Shown here: positions 33,492 to 45,344 of the stretch, piece by piece
Numbering within the stretch: the stretch's first letter is position 1
Layout of the letters: every line of letters begins with the position of its first letter
Assembly (NCBI GenBank): GCA_963920575.1
Contig: OY986971.1
Coordinates: forward strand, 5,309,340 to 5,373,339
Origin: Narthecium ossifragum
Taxonomy: Eukaryota; Streptophyta; Magnoliopsida; Dioscoreales; Nartheciaceae
Reading direction: 5' to 3'
Length of the DNA stretch: 64,000 nucleotides
The notes under the pieces: model-generated
The model's input: only the letters and a program-made list of their open reading frames with translations
Databases searched by the model: none
Told to the model about the DNA's origin: nothing
Program-made: the position numbers and the translations under genes

Positions 33492-35161
33492 TAATGAGTG
33501 CATGAAAGTGCACTCTGAACAATCTTAAAACCATCTCAATTGCTATATCTTCACCCTTAATCAACTTCTTTAGTACTATTTTTATAGTATATGTTACTTC
33601 ACATAGTTGCTTGAAAAATACAGGGAATTGGAGCTGAAAGAAGCTAAAAAGATTATATGAGTCGAATTGGAAGATGAACCTGTACCTGATGATGAAGAAC
33701 CAGATAATGTGTCATATATGGTTGGAAAGCTCTTGAAGTCTAGTTTCTGAGGAATTTTACGGTTCGTGATTCCGAGTTTCCTAGAGGAAGTTACAACATT
33801 TTTCGTACCAGTGCGCAGTGCTGAGTGAATAGTGACGGTCGACCGTCAAATCCTCACGGTCGACCGTCGCGCCCGAAAATCATCACGGTCGACCGTCAAA
33901 TCCTCAGGGTCGACCGTCAAATCCTCAGGGTCGACCGTGGTGCCCGAAAATCCTCATGATCGACCGTCAGATGCTCACGGTCGACCGTCGCATCGACCGT
34001 GACATCGACCGTCAGCCTCTGTCAAGGAAAATACTTCGCAGGGTCGATGCGAAGATCGACCGCCGCTTGTCAAAATAAATTATGCATGTCACGGTCGACC
34101 GTCAGGGTCTCACGGTCGACCGCCAGATCAGCCAGGGGCGTATAACGGGTTTAAACTTAACCCAAGTTTGCTAATTCTTGGACCCTATAAATAGGAAACT
34201 TAGGGTTACTCAAGATGGACTTCTTGGACGTTTTTGGAGGCTCTTTCTGGACATTTCCTAAGGGAAGAAGATGAAGGAATCTCCATCCATGACCGAGTAA
34301 TCCGCGGGCATGGCGGACGGATGATCTAGCGAGGACTAGGGCTTCTTCTCCAACAATGGTTCATAGTTTTTAATCTTCATTGTTAAACTCTTTTCTATGT
34401 ATTGGATCTTCAAATATTATTTTCAGATTATAGATTTCTATGTGGATGATTAATATTATGAATCCAGTCATGCTTCTTTCATCATCTTATAATCAAATAG
34501 TTATCTCTTTTGATTCTCCTACCGAGTCTCACGAGACCTTTGCTATGCATTGCCCGTAGTGACAACTGGTATTGTGTATTCTTAGGGATCTGGTTAGACA
34601 AGGTTGGGGCTCTATCCCGAGGAATCTTTGCTATGCATTGCCGATTGTGAGAGTTGGTATTGTGTATTCTTAGATATTCGGTTAGATAGAGTTAGGGCTT
34701 TGTCCCGATGAACTTTTGTTGCGCGTTGCCTGTAGTGACAGCCGGTATCGTGTATTCTTAGGTTTGGTTGGATGAAGTTAAAACTATAAAAAGGAAGAAC
34801 CAATCGTAAGAAGAGACATATATATATTTTGTTAGGTTTATAGTTCCATATCTTCCGGTTGAGGTGATTGGGATGTGAATCCCTTAACTGAGTATTATAT
34901 GAACCATTGAGAAGAGAAGAACCTAAATCCGAGTAAAGTGATTCCTGACGCCTAGCCTTATCAAAATCCTGATATCTTTAGTTAACCTTACATTATAATT
35001 AATCATTTAATCTAACTTAGTTAATTCTCAAGTCCTCGTTTGTCTTCAATTCATTGTTATCTGTGTTTCTGGATCCTTCTTGCTTGTCTCTCTGTGGGTT
35101 CGACCTCTCTTGTGCTGTACTGCACCGCGACCGCTGTGCGTGACACATTTGAGCGACATCA
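33492..35161 (+). mobile_element. Athila-type solo LTR nested in the Tat-2 5' LTR
   Basis: Starts TAATGAGTGCATGAAA and ends GAGCGACATCA, with a perfect duplication GGGGC (33487-33491 and 35162-35166). The Tat-2 3' LTR shows the unoccupied site GTGCAGGGGCATTATCG at 48676-48692, which fixes both boundaries. A TATA box is at 34186-34194. It inserted after Tat-2. Confidence 0.95.
33834..34135. repeat. ACGGTCGACCGT palindrome array in the nested LTR
   Basis: The perfect 12-base palindrome ACGGTCGACCGT occurs about six times, with several one-base variants (GGGTCGACCGT, ATGATCGACCGT), commonly followed by CAAATCCTCA. It lies upstream of the TATA box at 34186. The segment with CAGCCTCTGTCAAGG and GATCGACCGCCG resembles the reverse complement of the Sirevirus array at 12290-12380. 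Confidence 0.85.
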
Positions 35162-36460
35162 GGGGCATTATCGTAATTTCCCCCATATTAAGGGAACCCT
35201 CTCCCCTAACACACCTAATTCGTCCTATATGGTTTTGATGGCATCCTACATAAACCACAAGCATCAAGGGCGTTTCGGTAATTTCTGCCCCCAGGGGTAT
35301 TTTGGTCATTTTACATCTCCAGAGATGTAATAGTCCAAAACATGCATATGGACCCTCCCACCTAACACAAGGGTATTTTGGTCCAAAATAAGTATGGGCC
35401 AATGGAGGGGCAGTTTGGTCATTTGCACATCACCCTTGACCAAGGACATTTTGGTAAATTCACGAAATATCCAAAATTCTGACAGATATTCAAAATTCAA
35501 ACAAATATCCAAATTCAAACATATTCGAACACATATGTTCGAAATTCAAACATGCACTTTGAATTCAAATAAAGGATTCAAATTCAAAGGAGAAGAAATC
35601 TCTCCAACTCCCGGATAGGATCTCCTGGGAACAACCTCAACACCCAGATACGATCCCCGGAACAACTTACGTATCTCTCGGATACGATCTCCCCGGATAC
35701 GCTCCTAACACTCCAACTCCCGGATAGGATCTCCTGGGAACAACCTCAACACCCAGATACGATCCCCGGAACAACTTACGTATCTCTCAGATACGATCTC
35801 CCCGGATACGCTCCTAATGCCCCAACTCGGGGGATACGGCAGGTCGTTGTCAAAATTCAAAGCGCCCGCCAGGAGTTCTAGCCCCTCGCCTATAAATAGA
35901 GAGGGGAGGGGACTCTCTTGGCTCTCTTGGCCCTCCTGGCTTCTCTGGCTCTTGGCTTCTTTTGGCTTCTGAGAGACCTTGGAGATCGTACAGACACCCT
36001 GCTGCACTCTCCAGATACAAGATACAGAGGAGAAAGCTCCCCAACGTTGAAGGCCAAAAGCTGTAGATCCAGAGGAAAAGCAGAAGGCGCCGGCGTAAAA
36101 GAGGAAAGGATCATTAACCTGAGGACCCCGTACCAGATCTGAGGAAGAAGACAGGAGCGCCTGCATTGGTAACGAAGGTGAGGGTCGGAGGCTCTGCCTC
36201 CACCCGATATCCATCGATATATTCTTTTCTATGTATTTTATTAACTTCTTTCATATTAATATAACGGGACTTTAGATCCTGAGTCCTTAATCAGGGGTTT
36301 TCCCTACGGGGATGTAATTATCGAGTTGTCAGTCTGGCAACCCGGGAGTGTCGTGCCCACATATCATCCATGTAATCAAAATTTTTGTCACAATGAAATC
36401 TGAAATCTAGTTCCCGCGAGACCTCATGTTTTTATTGTCTTACAAGATCTGACACTCCCG

Positions 36461-37614
36461 GTGGGACACACTCCTCCCCTCATCTCGGGACTCGGTATTT
36501 TAAGTCCCAAAATACTAACCTTATTTCCTTCCATAACGAAGGAAATGGAACAAGTCGGAGCTCTGGTGAACATCTGCTTTGGTGACCTCTGGTTCAACAT
36601 TCCCCTTAGGATAAATGGCCTTCCGGTGTCCTCGGCTACATCAACTGTGTCGCTCACTCCACCGACGTCACCTTTAGTCGTCAAGTCCGGAACCTTCTCT
36701 GTTGAAGCTCCTTGCAAACAAGGACAGCCAACAAAACCCTCCTCGCAGGGTCCTGGTGTTCCACCAAATCATGCCATCAAAACTCCCACCAACAGTCAAA
36801 GAAACTCACTCAAGGGGGCAAGGGGTCTCACCAGCCGAGATCCCCTATCCCTCCGAAACATCGAGAGATAGTCTCTCATGAAGCAATGGCCAATGAAGAC
36901 GGCTTCATCCCAGTCGTTTCCAAAAGAAAACAGGTGACTCCCGTAGTTGCCAACAAGAAACCTGGCACTACTCGCACTGACAAGACTTGGAGTGGCCTCT
37001 ACACTCCTGTAGAGCATGCCAAGTACCTACAGGTTAAATATGACCGCCAACAAAGGTACTGGGAGTCCCGACTCCCTAGCTACCGCATCTACCTTCATGA
37101 TACGCAAATGGCCTACGTGAACTATGCCAACCGAGAGATGGAGAGTCTCCATATCAAAGACTTGAGTAAGAGCCACGCTAACACTTGTTATCCCAAGTGG
37201 AGCGCCGACACTTCTCACATCTAGAAGGGCTCTAACATCTGTCCTCCTAATTGGAGTCCCAACACTTTCAGCCCAACGGACCGTCCTGCCAAGGCTAGGG
37301 GACCCGGCGGCAAGAACAAGCAAACAAGAGCTGTCTACCGTCCACCATGCCTTGCTCAGGGCATAGGGCGTCCTTGCTACGGTTTAGCACCGAGAGCTCC
37401 TCCAAAAAATTAATTCACCTCACAAAGAGGAGTTGCCTACTGTCGTCCACCATGCGATATTGAGGGCATACGGCGTCCTTGCTATAGTTTAGCACCAAAC
37501 GCCGCTCCAAAAAAAACAACTCACCTCTCGAAAGGCTCTCAGACAAAACGTCAAAGAAGACGCCCTCTCAGGGAACGCTTTCAATGTCTTTGCGGCGATG
37601 CCTGTTGGAATTGA
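36461..37614 (+). pseudogene. Tat-2 ORF1 (upstream of gag, unknown function)
   Basis: Ogre/Tat elements often have an extra ORF before gag, and this fits that place. An opening frame (36461-36871, MGHTPPLISGLGILSPKIL) overlaps a second frame (36712-37614), so at least one frameshift is present. The second contains ANEDGFIPVVSKRKQ, YRIYLHDTQMAYVNYANREM, a TAG at 37222, then two Cys-rich repeats, YRPPCLAQGIGRPCYGLAP and YCRPPCDIEGIRRPCYSLAP (about 37335-37500), a TAA between them, a basic stretch RQRRRPLRERF and CLCGDACW. It stops at 37612-37614, overlapping the gag start at 37598 by 17 bases in another phase. The Cys pairs could bind a metal; that is inference. No similarity to a known enzyme is evident. 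Confidence 0.55.
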
Positions 37615-40600
37615 AGATGACCAGATGTCTACATCAAGTCACACATCCTCAAATATTCCTCCCAAGAGAAGGAAGAAGAGGGCTACTGACATAGACCCGG
37701 TGAAGATCATTGCTTCAGAGTCCCGCAGTCGGCCTCATACTAGGAGCATGACACTACGCTCACGTTCCTTAGATAGCAGAGATAGCACAGGAGCTGCCCC
37801 AGACCCCTCGTTCGAGGAAGAGTTCCCTCCTCTGCCTAAGTCTCCAAGAGACAGACTGGCTTCGCCGGAGCAATACCAAGTTCTTGCTACCTCAATGGAA
37901 GAAGAGCTTGAGCAGTTGAAGAACGCTCTGCAACTAAAAGACGCAGAGATAGTCAGTTTGAAAGCTCAGATCCCTACTACTTCATTTATTGCAAACACTT
38001 CCTCACCTCCACATAATCATGATCAGCATCGCCCTCACACTGACAAACTACCACCTCCACATAGCCATCAACACCAAACAAACATGTTGCCCTTGGAGAC
38101 GGTACAGAGGATGATAGCCGAAAATATTAGAGGTCGCCAAATGCAGAACTAATATTCTATGAGGCCTGGGTACATGAAGCCCTACCCGGCCGACATCGAC
38201 TTAGTCCCATTTCCAGTGAATTACAGACAACCTCAATTCACTAAATTCAATGGGAGTGGGTCTCCACATGAGCATATTGCTCATTTTCTTGCGGCCTGCC
38301 AAGACACAGCCCACAATGGCGCCTTATTACTCCGCCAATTTGTGCAAACCCTTGTTGGCCCAGCCTTTACTTGGTATAGCAAGTTAGCACCTGGGTCCAT
38401 CACCTCTTGGGAGCAAATGCAAGAGGCCTTCCTTCAAAGATTTTATAGCACCCAAAGAAGTGTGGGGATCACAGAGCTCACCCAGATAGAGCAAAATCCT
38501 CACGAGAAGGCTGCAGACATCAACAACCGATGGAGAAATTTAAGTATTCATTTCCCGCAACCCATCACGGAAGCGGAAGCCGTACGTATGTGCATGAATA
38601 ACTTACGTCCGGAAATGGCTGTTTACCTATAAGGTGTCCGTCCGCTTACCTTCGAAGAGTTAGCCTCTAAGGCGACTGACATTGAGAACTACCTACTGCA
38701 TGTGGCTCGGAAGACCCAAATGGTAGACAGAATCTCTGACTGTACGAAAAAGGACAAGACTGCTCCTTCCAAGGGCAAAGCAGTCATGCAGATGTCTACT
38801 ACCCAAAACCCTAGGTCAAGGGAGGTGTATGTCCCAAGGGACCAATCTCAACCTAGAGATACTTCTGTTGATACGGGCCCAAGAAAAATAAAAACACTTA
38901 AAGAAAGAATAGAGAAGGAATACTCCTTCCCTCGTGAAGAAGTCTTAGACATCTTTACGGGCTTGAAAGACCTCGGACTCATTGAGCTCCCAGAGCCTCG
39001 ACATCCTCAAGAGGTGAATAGAGTCAATGATCCGCTATACTGCCCCTACCATAGGCTCTTGGGCCATACTCTCCAAGACTGCTTTATCGTCAAAGATAAA
39101 ATTCAAAAGTTAATAGACGATGGAGTTATGGATGCTGGACTTTTGAAAAAGCTCCAAAAGGGGAGGAAAGTGGAGTCAACACATGTGGTCACTACCACCA
39201 CCCCTTCCTCAGAGTCCGACTCTCAATGTGAAGGATATACCCCTTCAACACCCCCATATGAAAGAATGGAGTATACTCCCTCGGTCTCATTTCATCAAGA
39301 TAGGAATAAACATACATTTATTCCTTCCGACATTCCGACCGAGAGGTACCAAGTACCTATCTTACACCCCGTTGAAGGTCACCCTTGGCCTACACTGGGA
39401 GAGTTATGTCCTCCCAACACTGATGATAAAGACTAATTATCTAACGAGGAGTCAAGTTATGATCCCTATGGCAGGCCTTACCTCAGCAAAAAGCAAATAA
39501 AGAGGCAAGCCATCAAGGAAAGAGTTAGAGCAGCTAGGCTCAATCCTCCAAGGCCTCTCCCTCAAGGTTGGCAACCAAGGCCAAAGAGACAGAGGTCCCC
39601 AAAATATAAAGTCTTGAGAAAGGTCATGGCTCGAGAAGAGATAGAAGGTTTCATCCACCGAGTCTCCACAGACCTTCAAACTCAAAAACCACATGTTCCG
39701 AAAACCAACGTCACTTGGGACAACTATTCAAGCTTCCCAATATGAGTCTTCGAATACGATGATGGATCACTGTGCTTCCCGGAAGAAGAAAAGGTCGAAG
39801 TCCACAAGATCATCACTCGCTATGGACGCCGACTCCCGGATTCCCAACCTCCACAACCAAAGGCAAGGGACCAAGTACCGCAAGTAGTGCAAAATGTAAA
39901 CTCTAATGAGTCAGTTAAATATAATGTAATTGCTCATTTAAAGAAAGTACCAGCATTTCTTAGCGTGTATGATACTCTGTGTCTTTCCTTTGATCTTCGC
40001 AAATCTTTAATTACTGCTTTGTCTTTTCCTGATGACTATCGGGCAGAAATTCCTCAACCAAAGACACCCATAGTTGAAAGTCTTAACATAGAATTCACTG
40101 ACGATGACTTATTACTTGGTACTAAACCACATAATAGGCCATTGTTTGTAACTGGTGATATCGATGAAGTACCCACATCACGCGTGATGCTAGACTGTGG
40201 ATCCGCCATCAATCTTCTACCACTTAAAACCCTTCATAAGTTAGGGTATGACACTATGGACTTAACATCCAGCAATATTGTGGTCCAAGGCTTCAACCAA
40301 GCTGGGCAACAAGTGTTAGGTTCCATATGCTTAGTCTTAAAATTTCAAAACTTACCCACAAGCGTTGTTTTCCATGTTATCGACGCTCGCACATCCTACA
40401 ATGCCTTGCTAGGGAGACCTTGGCTCCATGAGTACAAGGTCGTTCCCTCGACACTTCATCAATGCTTCAAGTACCAAACCCCTGAAGGCGACGTTAAAAG
40501 AGTGTTCGCCGACACAAAACCTTTTACACCAAGGGAAGCATTCTTCGCGGATGCTAAGTTCTACTTAGAGCCACCATTAAAGTTGAAGAAACCTGATCCT

Positions 40601-43600
40601 ACACCTTCTGCAGACATGGGCTTCACAGAGAAGTTCACTGCAGCTGTCCATCAAGGAAAGAAACCTCCTCAGAAGAAAAAGACATACTGTTATATCCCAA
40701 GTAGCCAGAGGAAAGCGAGAGACCCGATATTCAAGATCATTGAAGAAGAACTTCCTAACTCCACTCTTCAAGACTTTCCCGTACCTCTCCCAAAGCTTCT
40801 ACCTTTGTATGTAAAGCCCCCGCCGACCAGAGAAGAAGGTCCATCAAATGAACATGAAGGTGGGGCAAGATATAGCCAACCTATCAAGTTCATACAGGCC
40901 TCCCCGGTCATATCTTCTGACAATAGTCCATCCTTACCCATACCCTTCTATGACCGAAAGACATTACACATGATGTCCCAAATGGGGTATGATATCAACT
41001 CCGGTGAAGGCCTATGCGCAGGTCGTGGTCCAAAGCAGCCCTTTGAAGACCTTCTATCAGAGGAGCAAAAGATGGCTATTCGCTACGGTGAAGACTTGTT
41101 CTTTCACAAGACAGGACTTGGATATCAAGTCTGCATGACTTCTACAGAGTTCATCGACCTTCAAGAGGCGCCTCCTCAACTTCAGGATGGTGGGCAAGCG
41201 ACCTTAGATGACCTCGAAGAGATCAACCTGGGGGCAGAAAACGATCCCCGCCCTACTTTCATCCGCGCTCACATGACGCCAGATGAGAAGAAGCAATATG
41301 CTACTTTCCTCCGTCAAAATCAAGATGTGTTCGCTTGGAGTTATAAGGAAATGCCTGGTCTAGATGCCAATGTGGTTGTGCATCGCCTATCTATAGAGGA
41401 AGGCGTTCGCCCAGTCAAGCAAGCTCAGAGACGCTTCCGACCGGAGTTAATCCCTAAAATCATTACTGAAGTTGACAAGCTCATCAAAGCAAACTTCATC
41501 CGAGAAGTCCAATATCCCAAGTGGCTAGCGAACATTGTACCTATAAAGAAGAAGAATGGGCAACTTAGACTCTGCATAGATTTCAGAGATCTAAACAAAG
41601 CCTGCCCAAAGGATGACTTCCAATTGCCCATATCCGAAATCATTATAGATGCAACTACTGGGTATGAGATCCTCTCCTTTATGGATGGATACTCGGGCTA
41701 CAACCAGATAAAGATGGCTCCTGAAGATGAAGAGCTAACTGCATTTCCTACGCCAAAAGGGATATTTTGCTACACAGTGATGCCCTTTGGACTAAAAAAT
41801 GTCGGGGCTACCTATCAAAGGGCCATGGCAGTCATTTTCAATGATCTCCTCCATGATATCGTGGAATGTTATGTTGATGACTTGGTGGTAAAGACAAAGC
41901 ATAGGCAAGATCATTTTAAACACTTAGCCAAAGTCTTTCAAAGACTCAGGCAATATAACTTAAAGATGAACCCTATGAAATGTGCCTTTGGCGTCACATC
42001 CGGAAAACTCCTTGGCTCTATAGTGCACAAGCGAGGGATTGAGGTCGACCCTTTTAAGATCAAGGCAATTTTGGAAATGCCCCCTCCTCGGAACCTTCAT
42101 GAGTTGAAAGGTCTCTAAGGACGGCTAGCATATATACGAAGGTTTATATCTAACCTGGCGGGACGCTGCAAGCCGTTCTCACTTCTCATGAAAAAGAGAG
42201 TTCCTTTCAAATGGGACAGAGCTTGCCACGATGCCTTCCAAAGAATCAAGGAGTATCTCATCAACCTACCAGTGCTAGCGTCCCCCATCAAAGGAAGACC
42301 TTTGATCCTATACACGGCAGCTCTGCCTGGATCATTAGGTGCTTTGCTGGCGCAACATGATAATGAAGGTAAAGAAAGAGCTCTCTACTACCTTAGTAGA
42401 ACTTTGGTCGGAGCCGAACACAACTACTCAGAAATGGAAAAAATCTGCCTCTCTTTAGTGTTCGCCACCCAAAAGTTGCGCCACTATCTTCTAGAGCACC
42501 CCGTGCAACTCATATCCAAAGCTAATCCTTTGCGATATATACTTAAAAAATTGACTTTGTCCAGACGACTATCAAAGTGGGCCATGTTACTGTCCCAGTT
42601 TGACATAACATACGTCTCGCAGAAAGCAGTCAAGGGTCAAGCCTTGGCAGACTTTCTAGCCGCCTATCCTGTCCTAGATGACGAAATCCTAAAAGATGAC
42701 TTTCCAGATGAAGGAGTCTTTGTGGCCGATGTCCAGCCCTCTTGGGAGATGTATTTTGATGGAGCATGTAGACGCATAGGAGCGGGGGCAGGACTGGTCT
42801 TTGTTACACCGGAACAAGCTCTAATCCCCTACTCCTTTACGTTAACGTCTGTTTCGTCCAACAACATGGCAGAATACGAAGCTCTCATAATCGGCCTGGA
42901 TATAGCCACTGAGATGGGGATAGATCCACTCACCATATATGGCGACTCTCAACTCATTATAAACCAACTCAATGGCATATACGCCACAAAAAAGGGAGAA
43001 CTAATCCCATACCTTCATAGATCCAAAGAACTCATCAACTCTTTCAAAGAGCTGAAAGTTCAACATGTTCCACGCTCGCAAAACCAAAAGGCCGATGCGT
43101 TGGCCAGCTTGGCCGCAGCTATGTCTCTCCCACCCACAACGGTGTTAGAAGTCAGGATAGAGGAAAGACGGGTCCTTCCCCCTCTCCTTGAAGAAACACT
43201 GAACCAACAACTACCGGTGCTTATCTATGCCATCTCCACATCTGAAGTTCAAATAAGAGATTGGAGAGCGCCTTTCCTAGACTATCTTTTGCCTGGGGCT
43301 CTTCCTTCTGACGCTCAAGAAAGATTAAGGCTGAGAAGGAGAGTGACAAAACATACATAAATCAATGATACACTATACCGAAGGACCTTCGATGGACTTT
43401 TACTACGATGTCTTTCCAATGAGGAAGCAACATCTGCCCTCGAGGAAGTTCATTCGGGTATATGCGGAGCACACCAATCAGGCCTCAAGCTATATCACCA
43501 GTTGAAATGCTTGGGATACTACTGATCGTCCATGGTGCGTGACTCTATTGACTATGCCAAGAGATGTCATGTGTGTCAAATCCATGGAGACTTCATACAT

Positions 43601-44516
43601 ATGCCTCCGGAACCACTTCATCCTACAAATCTCTCCTGGCCTTTTGAAGCCTGGGGACTGGATGTAGTAGGCCCTGTTCAACCCTCTTCATCAAGGGGAC
43701 ATAATTATATCCTGGCCGCAACGGATTACTTCTTCAAATGGGCTGAAGTCATAGCCCTGAAGGATGTAAAAGGCGAGATGGTGGTGCAGTTCACCAAAAC
43801 ACATGTCATATACCGATTTGGGATCCCAGCTAGACTCATTTCGGACAATGGCACCCCTTTCAAAAATAGAAACATGGAGAAACTATGTGCTAAGTTCAAA
43901 ATCAAGCACTACTTCTCCTCATCATATAACGCGGCCGCCAACGGACAAGCAGAATCCTTTAACAAAATCCTCTCCAAACTCCTAAAGAAAGTGGTCCATA
44001 AAAACAAAAAAGAGTGGCACGAGAAACTGTTAGAGAACTTATGGGCATATCGCACCACCGTAAGAACTCCAACCGGGGCAACCCCGTATTCTCTGGTCTT
44101 CGGAGGTGAAGTAGTCCTTTCCCTTGAAGTGCAAATTCCTTCTCTCATAGTAGCTCTGTAAGAAGAGTTGACAGAAGACCAAATAGCTAAGTTGAGACTC
44201 GAAGAACTCGACAACTTAGAAGAGAAACGCTTGGGAGCCCAACAAAATTTGGAGGTGTACCAAACGAGGATCTCTAGAGCCTTTGATAAAAAAAAGTGAA
44301 GCGTCGCTCGTTCAAGGTTGGAGACCTTGTTCTCGCTGTCGTTCGACCCATGGTCGTCACAAGGAGGATACAAGGAAAATTCGACCCCAAATGGGAGGGA
44401 CCCTTCATAGTTCAAGAGGTCTACTCAAACGGAGCTTATACAATCACGTCTCTAGATGGCGAATACACACCCCGCCTCCAGTAAATGGTAAATTCCTAAA
44501 GCGATATTATGCTTAA
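37598..44516 (+). pseudogene. Tat-2 gag-pol polyprotein, nearly intact frame
   Basis: From the ATG at 37598 to about 44294 a single phase is kept with eight in-frame stops (38150, 38630, 39434, 39743, 42116, 43358, 43523, 44159) and no frameshift. Gag: MKPYPADIDLVPFPVNYRQP, ITSWEQMQEAFLQRFYS, and zinc-knuckle-like YCPYHRLLGHTLQDC. Protease: VMLDCGSAINLLPL, with Cys at the second catalytic-loop position, and YNALLGRPWLH. A G-patch-like MSQMGYDINSGEGL follows. Reverse transcriptase: FMDGYSGYNQIKMAPED, VMPFGLKNVGATYQRAM, YVDD (about 41870). RNase H is followed by a second, Tat-type RNase H (MYFDGACRRIGAGAG, EYEALIIGL, YGDSQLIINQL). Integrase: HSGICGAHQSG, CHVCQ, ATDYFFKW, ISDNGTPF, NGQAESFNK. 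Near the end a one-base change in an A run (44287-44294) and a second shift near 44470 separate the tail, GKFLKRYYA. It cannot make a full polyprotein. Confidence 0.92.
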
Positions 44517-44521
44517 GATGC

Positions 44522-44998
44522 CATAGTGCCCCAAGCTTCACGGGCAAAAACTGCAAGCAACTACACTCCAAGCTTCACGAGTATAAATTAAAAGCATAAA
44601 AACTTGAAAGCTCCATGAGCACAAGTTCTCAACATAGTGCCCCAAGCTTCACGGGCATAAACTGCAAGCAACTACACTCCAAGCTTCACGAGTATAAACT
44701 AAAAGCATAAAAACTTGAAAGTTCCATGAGCACAAGTTCTCAACATAGTGTTCCAAGCTTCACGGGCCTAAACTGCAAGCAACTACACTCCAACCTTCAA
44801 GAGTATAAACTAAAAGCATAAAAACTTGAAAGCTTCATGAGCACAAGTTCTCAACATAGTGTCCCAAGATTCACGGGCCTAAACTGCAAGCAACTACACT
44901 CTCAGCTTCACGAGTATAAACTAAAAGCATAAAAACTTGAAAGCTCCATGAGCACAAGTTCTCAACATAGTGCCCCAAGCTTCACGGGCCTAAACTAA
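44522..44998. repeat. 111-bp tandem array in Tat-2
   Basis: CATAGTG starts units at 44522, 44633, 44744, 44855 and 44966, an exact 111-base period, about 4.3 copies. Each unit contains CAAGCTTCACGGGC, ACTGCAAGCAACTACACTC and AAAGCATAAAAACTTGAAAG with a few substitutions. Degraded copies continue to about 45150. Confidence 0.95.
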
Positions 44999-45344
44999 TA
45001 ACACATGTATGTTCCAAGACTTATGAATGGAAGGTAAGTCCAAAATATCTATGCAAAAGCAAAGAACTTGGGAGTTCCATCAGCACAAGTTCCAATCATC
45101 GTGTTTCAAACTTCGTAAGCATAAACTTATAAGCCTTGTGAAAGAAAGCAAAGCAAAGCATTCATATGAAAGCAAAGTTACGAACACATGAAAAAAAAAA
45201 TCAAAATCAAAATCAAACTCAATAAAAGAGCCCAAACTACAGAAATCTAAGTTTTCTACGCTCTATGAGTTTAACCTAAACTCAAGTTTGCTGTCAAAAA
45301 AAAAATGATGAGAAGAAAAGGGTCTACAGAAAGAGGAGACCAAA

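Larger units (their letters stand above)
33208..36444 (+). repeat. Tat-2 5' LTR (with nested insertion)
   Basis: Without the nested LTR and its duplication it is about 1,562 bases, against 1,520 for the 3' LTR. Most of the difference is a ~40-base CT-rich expansion around 35918-35970 (CTCTTGGC-type repeats). A TATA box CTATAAATAG is at 35890-35899. An internal tandem duplication of ~110 bases starts at about 35597 and 35708 (CTCCAACTCCCGGATAGGAT). TTCGAACA-N4-TGTTCGAA forms a dyad at about 35525-35544. Confidence 0.9.

Noticed and set aside
33834..34135. Palindromes considered as CRISPR-like repeats or a replication origin
   Set aside because: Irregular spacing and repeated spacers; eukaryotic LTR context. 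An origin cannot be inferred from sequence alone.
35705..36214. 169-codon minus-strand open frame in the Tat-2 5' LTR
   Set aside because: The matching region of the 3' LTR has it broken into shorter frames, and it is antisense to the LTR promoter; no domain seen.
44522..44998. Regular repeats considered as a CRISPR array
   Set aside because: The whole 111-base unit is repeated with no variable spacers, in a plant retrotransposon.
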